Assembly (NCBI GenBank): GCA_030690855.1
Contig: JAUYFR010000135.1
Coordinates: forward strand, 1-5,242
DNA: 5,242 nt
DNA from: Gallionellaceae bacterium
GTDB lineage: Bacteria; Pseudomonadota; Gammaproteobacteria; Burkholderiales; Gallionellaceae
Direction: 5' to 3'
Made by a program: the position numbers and the translations under genes. Positions 1-5,242 of this stretch are shown piece after piece. How positions within the stretch are numbered: position 1 is the first letter of the stretch; each line of letters opens with the position of its first letter. The notes below the pieces were generated by a model that saw nothing but the letters and a program-made list of their open reading frames with translations, did not search any database and was not told the DNA's origin.

Positions 1-248
1 CCGCGCGTATTGATCGGCAGCATCTCCGACAAGCGCGTCACCATTTCTTTCGCCGCTTTATTGGTAAACGTCACCGCCAGCAATCCATGCGGTGAGACTT
101 GCCCAGTCGTAATGAGATACGCGATGCGAGTGGTGAGCACACGCGTCTTGCCGCTACCTGCCCCTGCAAGAATTAATGCAGAGTGCGCGGGCAGTTCGAC
201 AGCGGCACGTTGTTCGGGATTAAGGCCGGAAAGCAGGGATGAATTCAT
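1..248 (-). CDS. uvrD: UvrD-family DNA helicase II (SF1A), N-terminal part, cut by the window edge
   Basis: The reverse strand reads an open frame from ATG at 248-246 to the left edge, giving 82 residues. It starts MNSSLLSGLNPEQRAAVE, the Q-motif region of UvrD/Rep/PcrA helicases (NPEQ). The Walker A motif LILAGAGSGKTRVLTTRIAY follows at about residues 26-45, then motif Ia with VTFTNKAAKEM at about 60-70. The family are 3'-5' ATP-dependent DNA translocases; UvrD acts in nucleotide excision and mismatch repair by removing incised strands and clearing proteins from DNA. The start is set by alignment of the N-terminus to the E. coli UvrD pattern, and no alternative upstream start is apparent. 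Walker B and later motifs lie outside the window, so Rep or PcrA naming is not excluded, but the LPINTR ending favours betaproteobacterial UvrD. The gene is divergent from the toxin-antitoxin operon and is probably ordinary housekeeping background. Confidence 0.9.
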   Translation of the reverse strand, partial: MNSSLLSGLNPEQRAAVELPAHSALILAGAGSGKTRVLTTRIAYLITTGQVSPHGLLAVTFTNKAAKEMVTRLSEMLPINTR

Positions 249-254
249 GGGCGA

Positions 255-263
255 ATTATCCCA
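255..263 (-). promoter_or_regulatory. Candidate extended -10 promoter for uvrD, very close to the start codon
   Basis: On the minus strand TGG-GATAAT is an extended -10 element (TGN plus 5 of 6 matches to TATAAT). It ends only 6 bases before the uvrD ATG, so a start point 6-7 bases downstream would give a nearly leaderless mRNA. No good Shine-Dalgarno sequence precedes the ATG; GGGA is present but sits 10 bases away. A promoter further upstream in the mntA 5' region is the alternative. Confidence 0.35.
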
Positions 264-299
264 CAGGATGGCGCATCTATACTTCGTCACATCAATCGC

Positions 300-323
300 T
301 ATAATGCCCGAAACCCACAAGGA
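300..323 (+). promoter_or_regulatory. Candidate -10 box and ribosome-binding site of the mntA-hepT operon
   Basis: A perfect TATAAT lies at 300-305 and would start transcription near 312. AAGGA at 319-323 is a good Shine-Dalgarno sequence 8 bases before the mntA ATG at 332 and decides that start. No recognisable -35 hexamer sits 16-18 bases upstream of the -10, so the promoter may be weak or activator dependent. I see no convincing operator palindrome here. Confidence 0.5.
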
Positions 324-331
324 ACAACGTC

Positions 332-622
332 ATGCGCCCTTCATTAGCATTACAACAACACCGCGACGAAATTCGCCGCATCGCACTCAGTCATCGCGTC
401 ACTAATGTGCGGGTGTTTGGCTCTGTGTTACATGGTGAAGATACAGAAGAGAGTGACCTTGACTTGCTGGTTGAGCCCACATCGGAAACCACGCTTTTCG
501 ATATTGGCGCAATCCAATATGAATTAAAAAAACTATTGGGAATATCGGTTGATGTCCTTACACCTCGCGCATTGCCGGATAGCTTTAAAGAACGCGTACT
601 CGCCGAAGCAACTTTGATATGA
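332..622 (+). CDS. mntA: MntA-like minimal nucleotidyltransferase antitoxin (MNT domain)
   Basis: This is a complete 96-residue protein, the usual size for minimal nucleotidyltransferases of the DNA polymerase beta superfamily. The signature GS-X10-D-X-D is intact: G30-S31, then D42 and D44 in ESDLDLLVEP, with the third carboxylate most likely D74 in ISVDVLTP. These residues would bind two Mg ions and a nucleotide triphosphate. In characterised MntA-HepT systems the antitoxin neutralises the toxin by transferring AMP units onto a tyrosine in the toxin's active-site motif, and such an activity is expected here because all catalytic residues are present. The start is supported by AAGGA 8 bases upstream. 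The stop codon overlaps the start of hepT (ATGA), so translation is probably coupled and antitoxin is made first. The function is inferred from family motifs and gene pairing, both strong. Confidence 0.9.
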   Translation: MRPSLALQQHRDEIRRIALSHRVTNVRVFGSVLHGEDTEESDLDLLVEPTSETTLFDIGAIQYELKKLLGISVDVLTPRALPDSFKERVLAEATLI

Positions 623-981
623 GCAAAACTGACGCACTTCGGCTTCCAGAGTACTTGCGGCATATCATTGAGGCTATTGAACGTATTGATCTATATGTCG
701 AAGAAATGAGTGAAATTACTTTTCTTGAGGATCGCAAAACTCAAGATGCGGTTATTCGCAACTTTGAAATCATCGGCGAAGCATCTCGCAATATCGAGCG
801 GTATCACAAACAGTTCGCCGACGCTCACGATTACTTACCCTTGGGGTTCGCTTACGAAATGCGCAATGTACTTTCTCATGGCTACTTCAAGGTAGATTTG
901 GAAATCGTCTGGAAAACCATTTACACCAACTTGCCAAAATTGCATGAGCAAATAAAACAATTACTGGCAGAAATTCAATAA
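619..981 (+). CDS. hepT: HepT-like HEPN-domain ribonuclease toxin
   Basis: This complete 120-residue, mostly helical protein matches the HepT (DUF86) family in size and layout. The HEPN RNase motif R-X4-H-X-Y is intact as RNVLSHGY: R82, H87 and Y89. Family features upstream include IEAIERID near residues 17-24, RNFEIIGEASRNI at 47-59 and LPLGFAYEMRN at 73-83. HepT toxins are metal-independent RNases that dimerise to form the active site; reported targets include mRNA or tRNA, and the target here cannot be predicted. Y89 is the residue expected to be AMP-modified by MntA. The ATG overlaps the mntA stop by ATGA and has no strong ribosome-binding site of its own, consistent with translational coupling. 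No intrinsic terminator follows directly, so readthrough into the cas9 leader is possible. Because the motif is intact, the toxin is probably functional. Confidence 0.92.
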   Translation: MSKTDALRLPEYLRHIIEAIERIDLYVEEMSEITFLEDRKTQDAVIRNFEIIGEASRNIERYHKQFADAHDYLPLGFAYEMRNVLSHGYFKVDLEIVWKTIYTNLPKLHEQIKQLLAEIQ

Positions 982-1008
982 CTGCGCAGTGCCAAGCAAT
1001 ACTAGTTG

Positions 1009-1037
1009 TTGACACAAATAGCACTAACTCATAAAGT
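1009..1037 (+). promoter_or_regulatory. Candidate sigma70 promoter between hepT and cas9
   Basis: A perfect TTGACA -35 at 1009-1014 is followed after 17 bases by TAAAGT at 1032-1037 (4 of 6 matches to TATAAT), predicting a start near 1044. It is the best plus-strand promoter match I found in this intergenic region. It may drive cas9 with a leader of about 330 bases that would be antisense to the tracrRNA, or a separate small RNA from the inverted-repeat region just downstream. Confidence 0.45.
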
Positions 1038-1054
1038 TCAAAGACTTGCGTAAC

Positions 1055-1224
1055 TGCCGACAGCACTTTTCCGCAACGCACGGAAAGGCTCGGCACAATC
1101 AGCTAGGAGGCTGACGCAATACCCTTAATCTAGCGCATTCAACAATACGCGACTTAGAAAAGGCTTACCCACGAGTTATCAAAGGGAATAAGTTGCAGCC
1201 TCCAATCACAATGCGCCTAGCGCA
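1055..1224. other. Non-coding stretch with several inverted repeats
   Basis: No credible gene is seen between hepT and the tracrRNA. The stretch holds a two-tier hairpin at 1055-1095 (outer stem TGCCGA/TCGGCA, inner stem TTTCCG/CGGAAA with a 7-base loop), a small hairpin at 1099-1114 (TCAGC/GCTGA), an 8-base long-range complement (GGAGGCTG at 1106-1113 with CAGCCTCC at 1196-1203), and TGCGC-CTA-GCGCA at 1212-1224. CTAGCGCA also occurs as a direct repeat at 1130-1137 and 1217-1224. The 1055-1095 hairpin has no T run on either side, so it is not a typical intrinsic terminator. It could be a structured leader or small RNA made from the promoter at 1009-1037; the function is unknown. Confidence 0.4.
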
Positions 1225-1243
1225 CCTTCCATTCACTTTGCAC

Positions 1244-1280
1244 AAAAGAGAAAGCCCAGCAGGTTTCCCCACTGGGCTTT
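1244..1280 (-). terminator. Intrinsic terminator of the tracrRNA
   Basis: On the minus strand a perfect 9-bp stem (AAAGCCCAG at 1280-1272 with CTGGGCTTT at 1259-1251) with a 12-base loop is followed by CTCTTTT. In the plus direction the same hairpin is followed by CGGATAC with no T run, so the element points along the minus strand. It corresponds in position to the 3'-terminal hairpin of II-C tracrRNAs. Confidence 0.8.
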
Positions 1281-1353
1281 CGGATACAGATTCAGCCTTT
1301 CGGCTTTATCTTTATTGTAGCAACGGCTCTCACCCCGGATGAACTACTACAAC
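1244..1353 (-). ncRNA. Type II-C tracrRNA
   Basis: On the minus strand a 40-base anti-repeat spans 1353-1314, beginning GTTGTAG and ending GCTACAAT, the characteristic ends of II-C repeats and anti-repeats. Its 3' part, GAGAGCCGTTGCTACAAT (1331-1314), differs from the published N. meningitidis tracrRNA anti-repeat at a single base in 18. Next come a central stem-loop with AGCC-GAAA-GGCT (1305-1294), probably extended by GAT/ATC across a small internal loop, and then the terminator hairpin at 1280-1251. This order (anti-repeat, short stem-loop, terminator stem) is that of NmeCas9 tracrRNA, and the predicted length is about 110 bases. The RNA should pair with crRNA repeats, be processed with RNase III or used unprocessed as in Neisseria, and anchor the guide in Cas9. 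It is transcribed away from cas9. The 3' and 5' ends are predictions. Confidence 0.88.
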
Positions 1354-1359
1354 GATTGC

Positions 1360-1388
1360 ATTATCACGGAGAACACAATGGCAAGCAA
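1360..1388 (-). promoter_or_regulatory. Promoter of the tracrRNA, overlapping the cas9 start
   Basis: On the minus strand TTGCTT (1388-1383), a 17-base spacer and GATAAT (1365-1360, 5 of 6 matches) form a plausible sigma70 promoter. Counting 7 bases from the -10 places the start at 1353, exactly the first base of the anti-repeat. The -35 matches the consensus only in TTG. The element covers the cas9 ribosome-binding site and codons 2-4, so the DNA here serves two purposes. Confidence 0.6.
1368..1371 (+). promoter_or_regulatory. Ribosome-binding site of cas9
   Basis: GGAG lies 6 bases before the ATG at 1378 and selects this start over the in-frame ATG at 1339, which has no good Shine-Dalgarno sequence, would add 13 residues and lies opposite the tracrRNA anti-repeat. 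Confidence 0.65.
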
Positions 1389-4300
1389 GCAAGAAAATCT
1401 CGGCGCACTGACTTTTGGATTAGACATCGGCATTGCCTCGGTTGGTTGGGCGGTGCTGGGTGAAAATCGCATTATTGATTTTGGCGTGCGATGCTTTGAT
1501 GCAGCCGAAGACAAAGACGGCAAGCCGAACAATCAAACTCGCAGAGGTGCGCGAGTTTCCCGCAATCGCTTTCATATGCGCACTTGGCGGTTAAAGCGGC
1601 TAGTTCGTTTATTTCGAAATGTTGGCATCCTTTCAAAAGATGAAATCAAACAATTATTCTCCGGCACACGCCAGAAAAAGCAGCCCCCGCTAGTCAGTCC
1701 GTGGACATTACGCGCTGAAGGCTTGACACGAATACTCACTCCGCATGAATGGGCGCAAGTCATTTACTACATGGTGAAGCATCGTGGTTTCAAATTTTTC
1801 AGCAAAACGGAAGACCCGCGAAGTCAGGATGCTCACAACGAAACAGCTTCCAACGACAAGACCTCTGAGCAAAAAGAACGTGATGGTCTGCGCGATGGGC
1901 TGGAATACACCGCAAAGCTGCTGAAAAAATATCCGCAATTCAAAACTATTGGGGATGCCGCCTACCACATTGCCAACGCACAACAAGTCAGCGATGGCAC
2001 TTATCGAGATAAGAATGGCAATCGCATCGAAGCCAAAGACTGTGAAGAGTTTCAAGAGTCATTTCACAACAAAGGCAAGAGCTATCGCCACGCCTTTCAT
2101 CGCGATGACTTGCTTGAGGAATTAACCAAACTATTCGAGGTGCAAAAAGAATTCGGCAATCTGCACACTGATCTCGCACTCCCTGAAAACATGGACCGAT
2201 TGCGCGAAGTACAAATCAGCTCAGAAACAAGATTAGTTGGCGCTATATTCCGCGATCAAGTGTTTGCCTTACTTGAGATGCAACACCCACCCATTTACAC
2301 CTCACAAATGGATGCGCTAATTGGCAAATGCGAATTAGAAAAAAACGAACTGCGCGCAGCAAAGAATACCTTCTCAAATGAGCGCGCAACTTGGCTGCAA
2401 ACCATCAATAATTTGCGCATCAAACGTAACGGAAAAGAAGAAACGCTTACTTCTGATGAACGCGCTGTACTGCTCAATCTTCCTTACACGCAAAGTAAGG
2501 TGACATTCAAACAAGCACGCGAAGCATTAAGAACCAGCCTTGGCTTTCCTGCACATTGGAGTGAAGCGAGTTTTACCAAAGTGACTTATCGCAATAAGCG
2601 CAAAGATGATGGAAGCTGGCTCAATGTCGTTGGCACAGACGGAACAAAAGTGACGCTGGGTAAGTACGGGCAAGAAGCTGCCCGCAAAAAAGCAAACAAG
2701 GAACTCAAGAATCGGCTGGAAACAGGCACGATGACTTACGCAGAACTGCGCCTACTATTCCAGTTACAAGATAGTGAAGTATTTGAGCGAGTACGCAATG
2801 AGACTGAAATTGTGCCGCTCGCATTGGAAGAGAATTACACCATTCCTGACGGTAAAAATTCATTCGTCAAATTACTACCCGCAAAAAGCAAAAAAGCTCT
2901 CACCCTCAAGGGTAGAGTGATGCACGCATACACTAATTTGAGCAACGAGAATCCAAACGCAACGCTTGCCGATCTTCGATTAGCAATCGAACAAGCTGAA
3001 CGCTTGGAAGCGGGCTGGCAATTTGAATACAGCCGCAAAGATTCAGAATCTATGCGCCCAGAAAATGAAGCAACAACTCAAGTTCCTATTGAATACGAAG
3101 ATGCACAAAGAGCAGAAGATGAAACGCTCATTGAACTCAAAGGTTGGCACGCATTCAAGCGCGCGCTGGAAAACGAGTGCTCAGGCTGGTGGACAATCCT
3201 GCAAGTTGCCTATATCAACCCACAGTCTGATGCTGGGCAAGTTGCGTCTAAACAGCTAGACGCAATTGCTGAGTTACTAACCAAAGCTCAAACCGATGCC
3301 GATGTAGGAAAGGGGCTTTCCGCGTTAGCTCTTACCGAGAGCCAGATTGCGGCACTAGAAAAAATCCGCTTCAAACAATATCGCAACCTCAGCCTTACTG
3401 CTTTGCGCAAAATTCTTCCCCGCCTCGAAGTGGGTCACAGTTACAGCGAGGCTTGTAAAAATGCGGGCTACAAAACTGAAATACACCAGCGCACCAAGCA
3501 TTTACCGCCGCTAGAAACCTATCTTTACGAACGCATCCGCCACGGCAAGAAAACCAAATACACCGAACTGCGCTATAAAGATTTAACCAACCCAGTAGTA
3601 GCGCGTGCATTCAATCAAGCGCGGCTGGTACTCAATGCGCTGATAGACCGATACGACTCGCCCGCCTATGTACATGTGGAGCTAGCGCGTGACCTTGCCA
3701 AGTCAAAAGATAAGCGTATTGAGGACAAAAAACGTCAGGATGAAAATAGAAACAAAAAACAATCTATACGAAATAATTTCATTGCCACCTACAACATCGG
3801 CGAACCCAGCACAACACAGCTTCTCAAAGAGCGGCTTTACCATGAGCAAGGTTGTAAATCTATCTACTCGCTTAAAGACCTAAACTTAGGTCTCATTCTC
3901 GACGATCCCAACTACGCAGAGCTTGACCACATCTGGCCTCGCTCCCGCACCTTTGACAACAGCATGGAAAATCTTGTGCTGGTTCTTGCCAATGAAAATC
4001 AAGAAAAAGGCAATCGCATCCCCCACGACTTCATCAAGGAAAAATACGGCGAGGAGCATTGGCACAGAGTGAATGCGCATGTTTTAGGCTGCAAAGGCAT
4101 CAGTGGTAACAAACAGCGGCGCTTGCTTGCACTGGAGCTAGATGCCGATGAATTTAGTGCGCGCAACTTGGTGGATACACGCTACGCCACGCGATTGTTT
4201 GCACGGATGGTGCGTGACCATTTACTTTTTGAGGGTCAGGTCGAAGATAACATCGAAGACATAGACCCATCAGAAAGTGGCAAAGCTAGGCTAGAAAAAT

Positions 4301-5242
4301 TCCATAAATCCCGCGTACGTACACCGCAAGGTGGGCTAACTGCTTTTTTACGACGGAGTTGGCTAGGTGACATAAAAGACAGAGAGGCAAGCGACAAACA
4401 TCATGCGCTGGACGCCTGCATCATTGCAGTAAGCACACCTGAATATATCCATCGGGTGAATAGCTGGTTTGCCAATGAAGAAAAGATACCCAACCGCTTT
4501 AAGAAAAATTCCGATGGCACTTATACGGATAAATTTAACGGCAGTGGCGAAATCATCAGCAAACAAGAAGCTCGTGAAAGAGGTCTTTACTTGCCGCCGC
4601 CTTGGGATAATTTCAGGAATGAATTCCTACAAAAATATGAATCAGTATTTGTGACGCGAGCTATTCGAAAAAAACGCAACGTTGAACTGCATGATTCCAA
4701 CCCGATGCGCTTAAGAAATTACCCAGTCAGCTTGCTTGATTTAACGTTGGGCATGTTGGATGAAAATCTATTGCCGCCTAACTTGCCAGAAGTGCGGTTA
4801 CAGTTAATTCGGGCTGTCAAACAGCAACTACATTCCTGCAATGGTGATGCCGCAATAGCTTTCCAAAATGGCTTCCAGACTACAAATACAAAAGGTCACG
4901 ATAAAACAATTCACACAATCCCATTACCTTTAATCTCGTTGCCAGAAAATTATTTATCAACAGAGAAGCGGCAACTTGCTGCTATCGGTTCAACTGAAAA
5001 CTTTAAGGACACTGCCAAGAAAAATATGGCTCTCAATAAACTTTCCTTAAAGATGTTGAGCGAAAAGGAGCTGGGGACAACTTTTTACCATCGCAACCAA
5101 CGCATGATAGAAGCACTCAAGGTACAACTGACTAAATACGACGATGATGCCGAAAAAGCATTCGCCGAATCATTCTACCCATTCGGCAAAGATCGCCCCC
5201 GCATTAAATCAATTCAGCTTCCGGCATCTCGCAGCTCTGGCA
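1378..5242 (+). CDS. cas9: Type II-C Cas9 endonuclease, unusually large; 3' end beyond the window
   Basis: The frame is open for 1288 codons to the right edge. Domains in order: RuvC-I FGLDIGIASVGWAVL with D16; arginine-rich bridge helix at about 55-80; recognition lobe from about 85 to 740, with family blocks KHRGF near 134, KLFEVQKEFGN near 250-260 and AAKNTFSNERATWL near 328; RuvC-II VHVELARDLAKS with E768; HNH AELDHIWPRSRTFDNS with D850 and H851, then ENQEKGN with N874; RuvC-III DKHHALDAC with H1009 and D1012. The last visible part, AFAESFYPFGK then RIKSIQLP, matches NmeCas9 just before its PAM-interacting domain, which is missing here only because of the window edge. All nuclease residues are intact, so an active RNA-guided DNA endonuclease is expected, with RuvC and HNH each cutting one strand. 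Compared with NmeCas9 (1082 residues, D16, H588) the HNH histidine is shifted by 263 residues, mostly through a recognition-lobe insertion. The adjacent II-C tracrRNA supports the subtype. PAM specificity cannot be read. Confidence 0.97.
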   Translation, partial: MASKQENLGALTFGLDIGIASVGWAVLGENRIIDFGVRCFDAAEDKDGKPNNQTRRGARVSRNRFHMRTWRLKRLVRLFRNVGILSKDEIKQLFSGTRQKKQPPLVSPWTLRAEGLTRILTPHEWAQVIYYMVKHRGFKFFSKTEDPRSQDAHNETASNDKTSEQKERDGLRDGLEYTAKLLKKYPQFKTIGDAAYHIANAQQVSDGTYRDKNGNRIEAKDCEEFQESFHNKGKSYRHAFHRDDLLEELTKLFEVQKEFGNLHTDLALPENMDRLREVQISSETRLVGAIFRDQVFALLEMQHPPIYTSQMDALIGKCELEKNELRAAKNTFSNERATWLQTINNLRIKRNGKEETLTSDERAVLLNLPYTQSKVTFKQAREALRTSLGFPAHWSEASFTKVTYRNKRKDDGSWLNVVGTDGTKVTLGKYGQEAARKKANKELKNRLETGTMTYAELRLLFQLQDSEVFERVRNETEIVPLALEENYTIPDGKNSFVKLLPAKSKKALTLKGRVMHAYTNLSNENPNATLADLRLAIEQAERLEAGWQFEYSRKDSESMRPENEATTQVPIEYEDAQRAEDETLIELKGWHAFKRALENECSGWWTILQVAYINPQSDAGQVASKQLDAIAELLTKAQTDADVGKGLSALALTESQIAALEKIRFKQYRNLSLTALRKILPRLEVGHSYSEACKNAGYKTEIHQRTKHLPPLETYLYERIRHGKKTKYTELRYKDLTNPVVARAFNQARLVLNALIDRYDSPAYVHVELARDLAKSKDKRIEDKKRQDENRNKKQSIRNNFIATYNIGEPSTTQLLKERLYHEQGCKSIYSLKDLNLGLILDDPNYAELDHIWPRSRTFDNSMENLVLVLANENQEKGNRIPHDFIKEKYGEEHWHRVNAHVLGCKGISGNKQRRLLALELDADEFSARNLVDTRYATRLFARMVRDHLLFEGQVEDNIEDIDPSESGKARLEKFHKSRVRTPQGGLTAFLRRSWLGDIKDREASDKHHALDACIIAVSTPEYIHRVNSWFANEEKIPNRFKKNSDGTYTDKFNGSGEIISKQEARERGLYLPPPWDNFRNEFLQKYESVFVTRAIRKKRNVELHDSNPMRLRNYPVSLLDLTLGMLDENLLPPNLPEVRLQLIRAVKQQLHSCNGDAAIAFQNGFQTTNTKGHDKTIHTIPLPLISLPENYLSTEKRQLAAIGSTENFKDTAKKNMALNKLSLKMLSEKELGTTFYHRNQRMIEALKVQLTKYDDDAEKAFAESFYPFGKDRPRIKSIQLPASRSSG
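2605..3117 (+). other. Recognition-lobe insertion in Cas9 (about residues 410-580)
   Basis: By eye, the Cas9 follows NmeCas9 up to SFTKVTYRNK (398-407, against AFFKGLRYGK) and resumes at ETLIELKGWHAFKRALE (582-598, against STLMEMKAYHAISRALE). The roughly 170 residues between have no counterpart in NmeCas9. The insert is charged and has no membrane or signal features. Its codon use looks like the rest of the gene, so it does not appear to be a recent foreign insertion. Its boundaries are approximate. Confidence 0.65.
4741..5175 (+). repeat. Internal duplication within Cas9 just before the PAM-interacting domain
   Basis: Residues 1122-1166 (LTLGMLDENLL to AIAFQNGF) and 1222-1266 (LSLKMLSEKEL to KAFAESF) align without gaps over 45 residues, with 16 identities by my count. 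Shared positions include L..ML.E..L, I.A.K.QL, DA..AF and the final F. The copies are exactly 100 residues apart. The second copy matches the single NmeCas9 block LKLKDLEKM to KAFAEPFY, so the first is the extra one. The match is visible at protein level; DNA similarity is low, implying an old duplication. Confidence 0.6.

Noticed and set aside
10..405. Plus-strand open frame of 131 codons opposite uvrD and running into mntA
   Set aside because: It lies antisense to the clear uvrD N-terminus and overlaps mntA in another frame; its translation shows no recognisable motif.
391..663. Minus-strand open frame opposite mntA
   Set aside because: It is the shadow of a well-supported gene with intact motifs on the plus strand; no family resemblance.
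981..990. Perfect 10-base palindrome ACTGCGCAGT at the hepT stop codon
   Set aside because: It has no loop or T tract, so it is not a terminator; a single short palindrome without a second copy is weak evidence for an operator.
887..1096. Minus-strand 69-codon open frame overlapping the hepT end, hydrophobic
   Set aside because: It overlaps the catalytic part of hepT and the 1055-1095 hairpin and shows no family motif. A small membrane protein is not excluded, but nothing supports it.
1251..1280. The same hairpin read as a plus-strand terminator for hepT
   Set aside because: In the plus direction it is followed by CGGATACAG with no T run and lies 270 bases beyond hepT; it fits the minus-strand tracrRNA instead.
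1314..1353. A lone CRISPR repeat at the cas9 start
   Set aside because: The ends match a II-C repeat, but no second copy or spacer follows, and on the minus strand it continues into a stem-loop and terminator. It is the tracrRNA anti-repeat.
1339..1377. Alternative in-frame cas9 start at 1339 adding 13 residues
   Set aside because: No Shine-Dalgarno sequence, and it lies opposite the tracrRNA anti-repeat. ATG 1378 has GGAG at a good distance and puts the RuvC-I aspartate at residue 16, as in NmeCas9.
1347..4654. About a dozen short open frames of 60-115 codons inside cas9 on both strands
   Set aside because: All lie within the continuous cas9 reading frame, whose motifs run from residue 16 to beyond 1266; none has a recognisable domain or convincing start.

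Overview
The window looks like a piece of a proteobacterial chromosome, most likely betaproteobacterial. The basis is the visible N-terminus of a UvrD-type helicase, ending in LPINTR just after TFTNKAAKEM (a combination I associate with betaproteobacterial UvrD), and a Cas9 and tracrRNA that both resemble the Neisseria meningitidis type II-C system. Base composition is moderate and fairly even. The genus cannot be determined from this window.

Layout: (1) bases 1-248, minus strand, hold the start of uvrD, which runs off the left edge. (2) Bases 332-981, plus strand, hold a complete two-gene toxin-antitoxin operon, mntA (minimal nucleotidyltransferase antitoxin) and hepT (HEPN RNase toxin), joined by an ATGA start/stop overlap. 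(3) Bases 982-1377 are intergenic but not empty: a good plus-strand promoter, a group of inverted repeats and, on the minus strand, a full tracrRNA gene with anti-repeat, central stem-loop, intrinsic terminator and its own promoter. (4) From 1378 to the right edge, plus strand, runs cas9, open for 1288 codons and cut off before its PAM-interacting domain. The two edge-truncated genes, uvrD and cas9, cover most of the window; most short ORFs inside or opposite them are shadows.

The central system is a type II-C CRISPR-Cas locus. The tracrRNA is transcribed away from cas9. Its predicted start is the first base of the anti-repeat, and its promoter overlaps the cas9 ribosome-binding site and first codons. 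The tracrRNA would pair with crRNA repeats from an array that is not in this window, and the duplex would load Cas9 for RNA-guided DNA cleavage. The Cas9 is unusually large for II-C. All RuvC and HNH catalytic residues are present, but relative to NmeCas9 it has about 170 extra residues in the recognition lobe and an internal duplication of about 45 residues (spaced exactly 100 residues apart) just before the PAM-interacting domain. Extrapolating from NmeCas9, the full protein would be roughly 1,440 residues.

The mntA-hepT module beside cas9 makes this a small defence cluster next to a housekeeping repair gene. Whether the toxin-antitoxin pair is functionally linked to the CRISPR system cannot be told from sequence alone.
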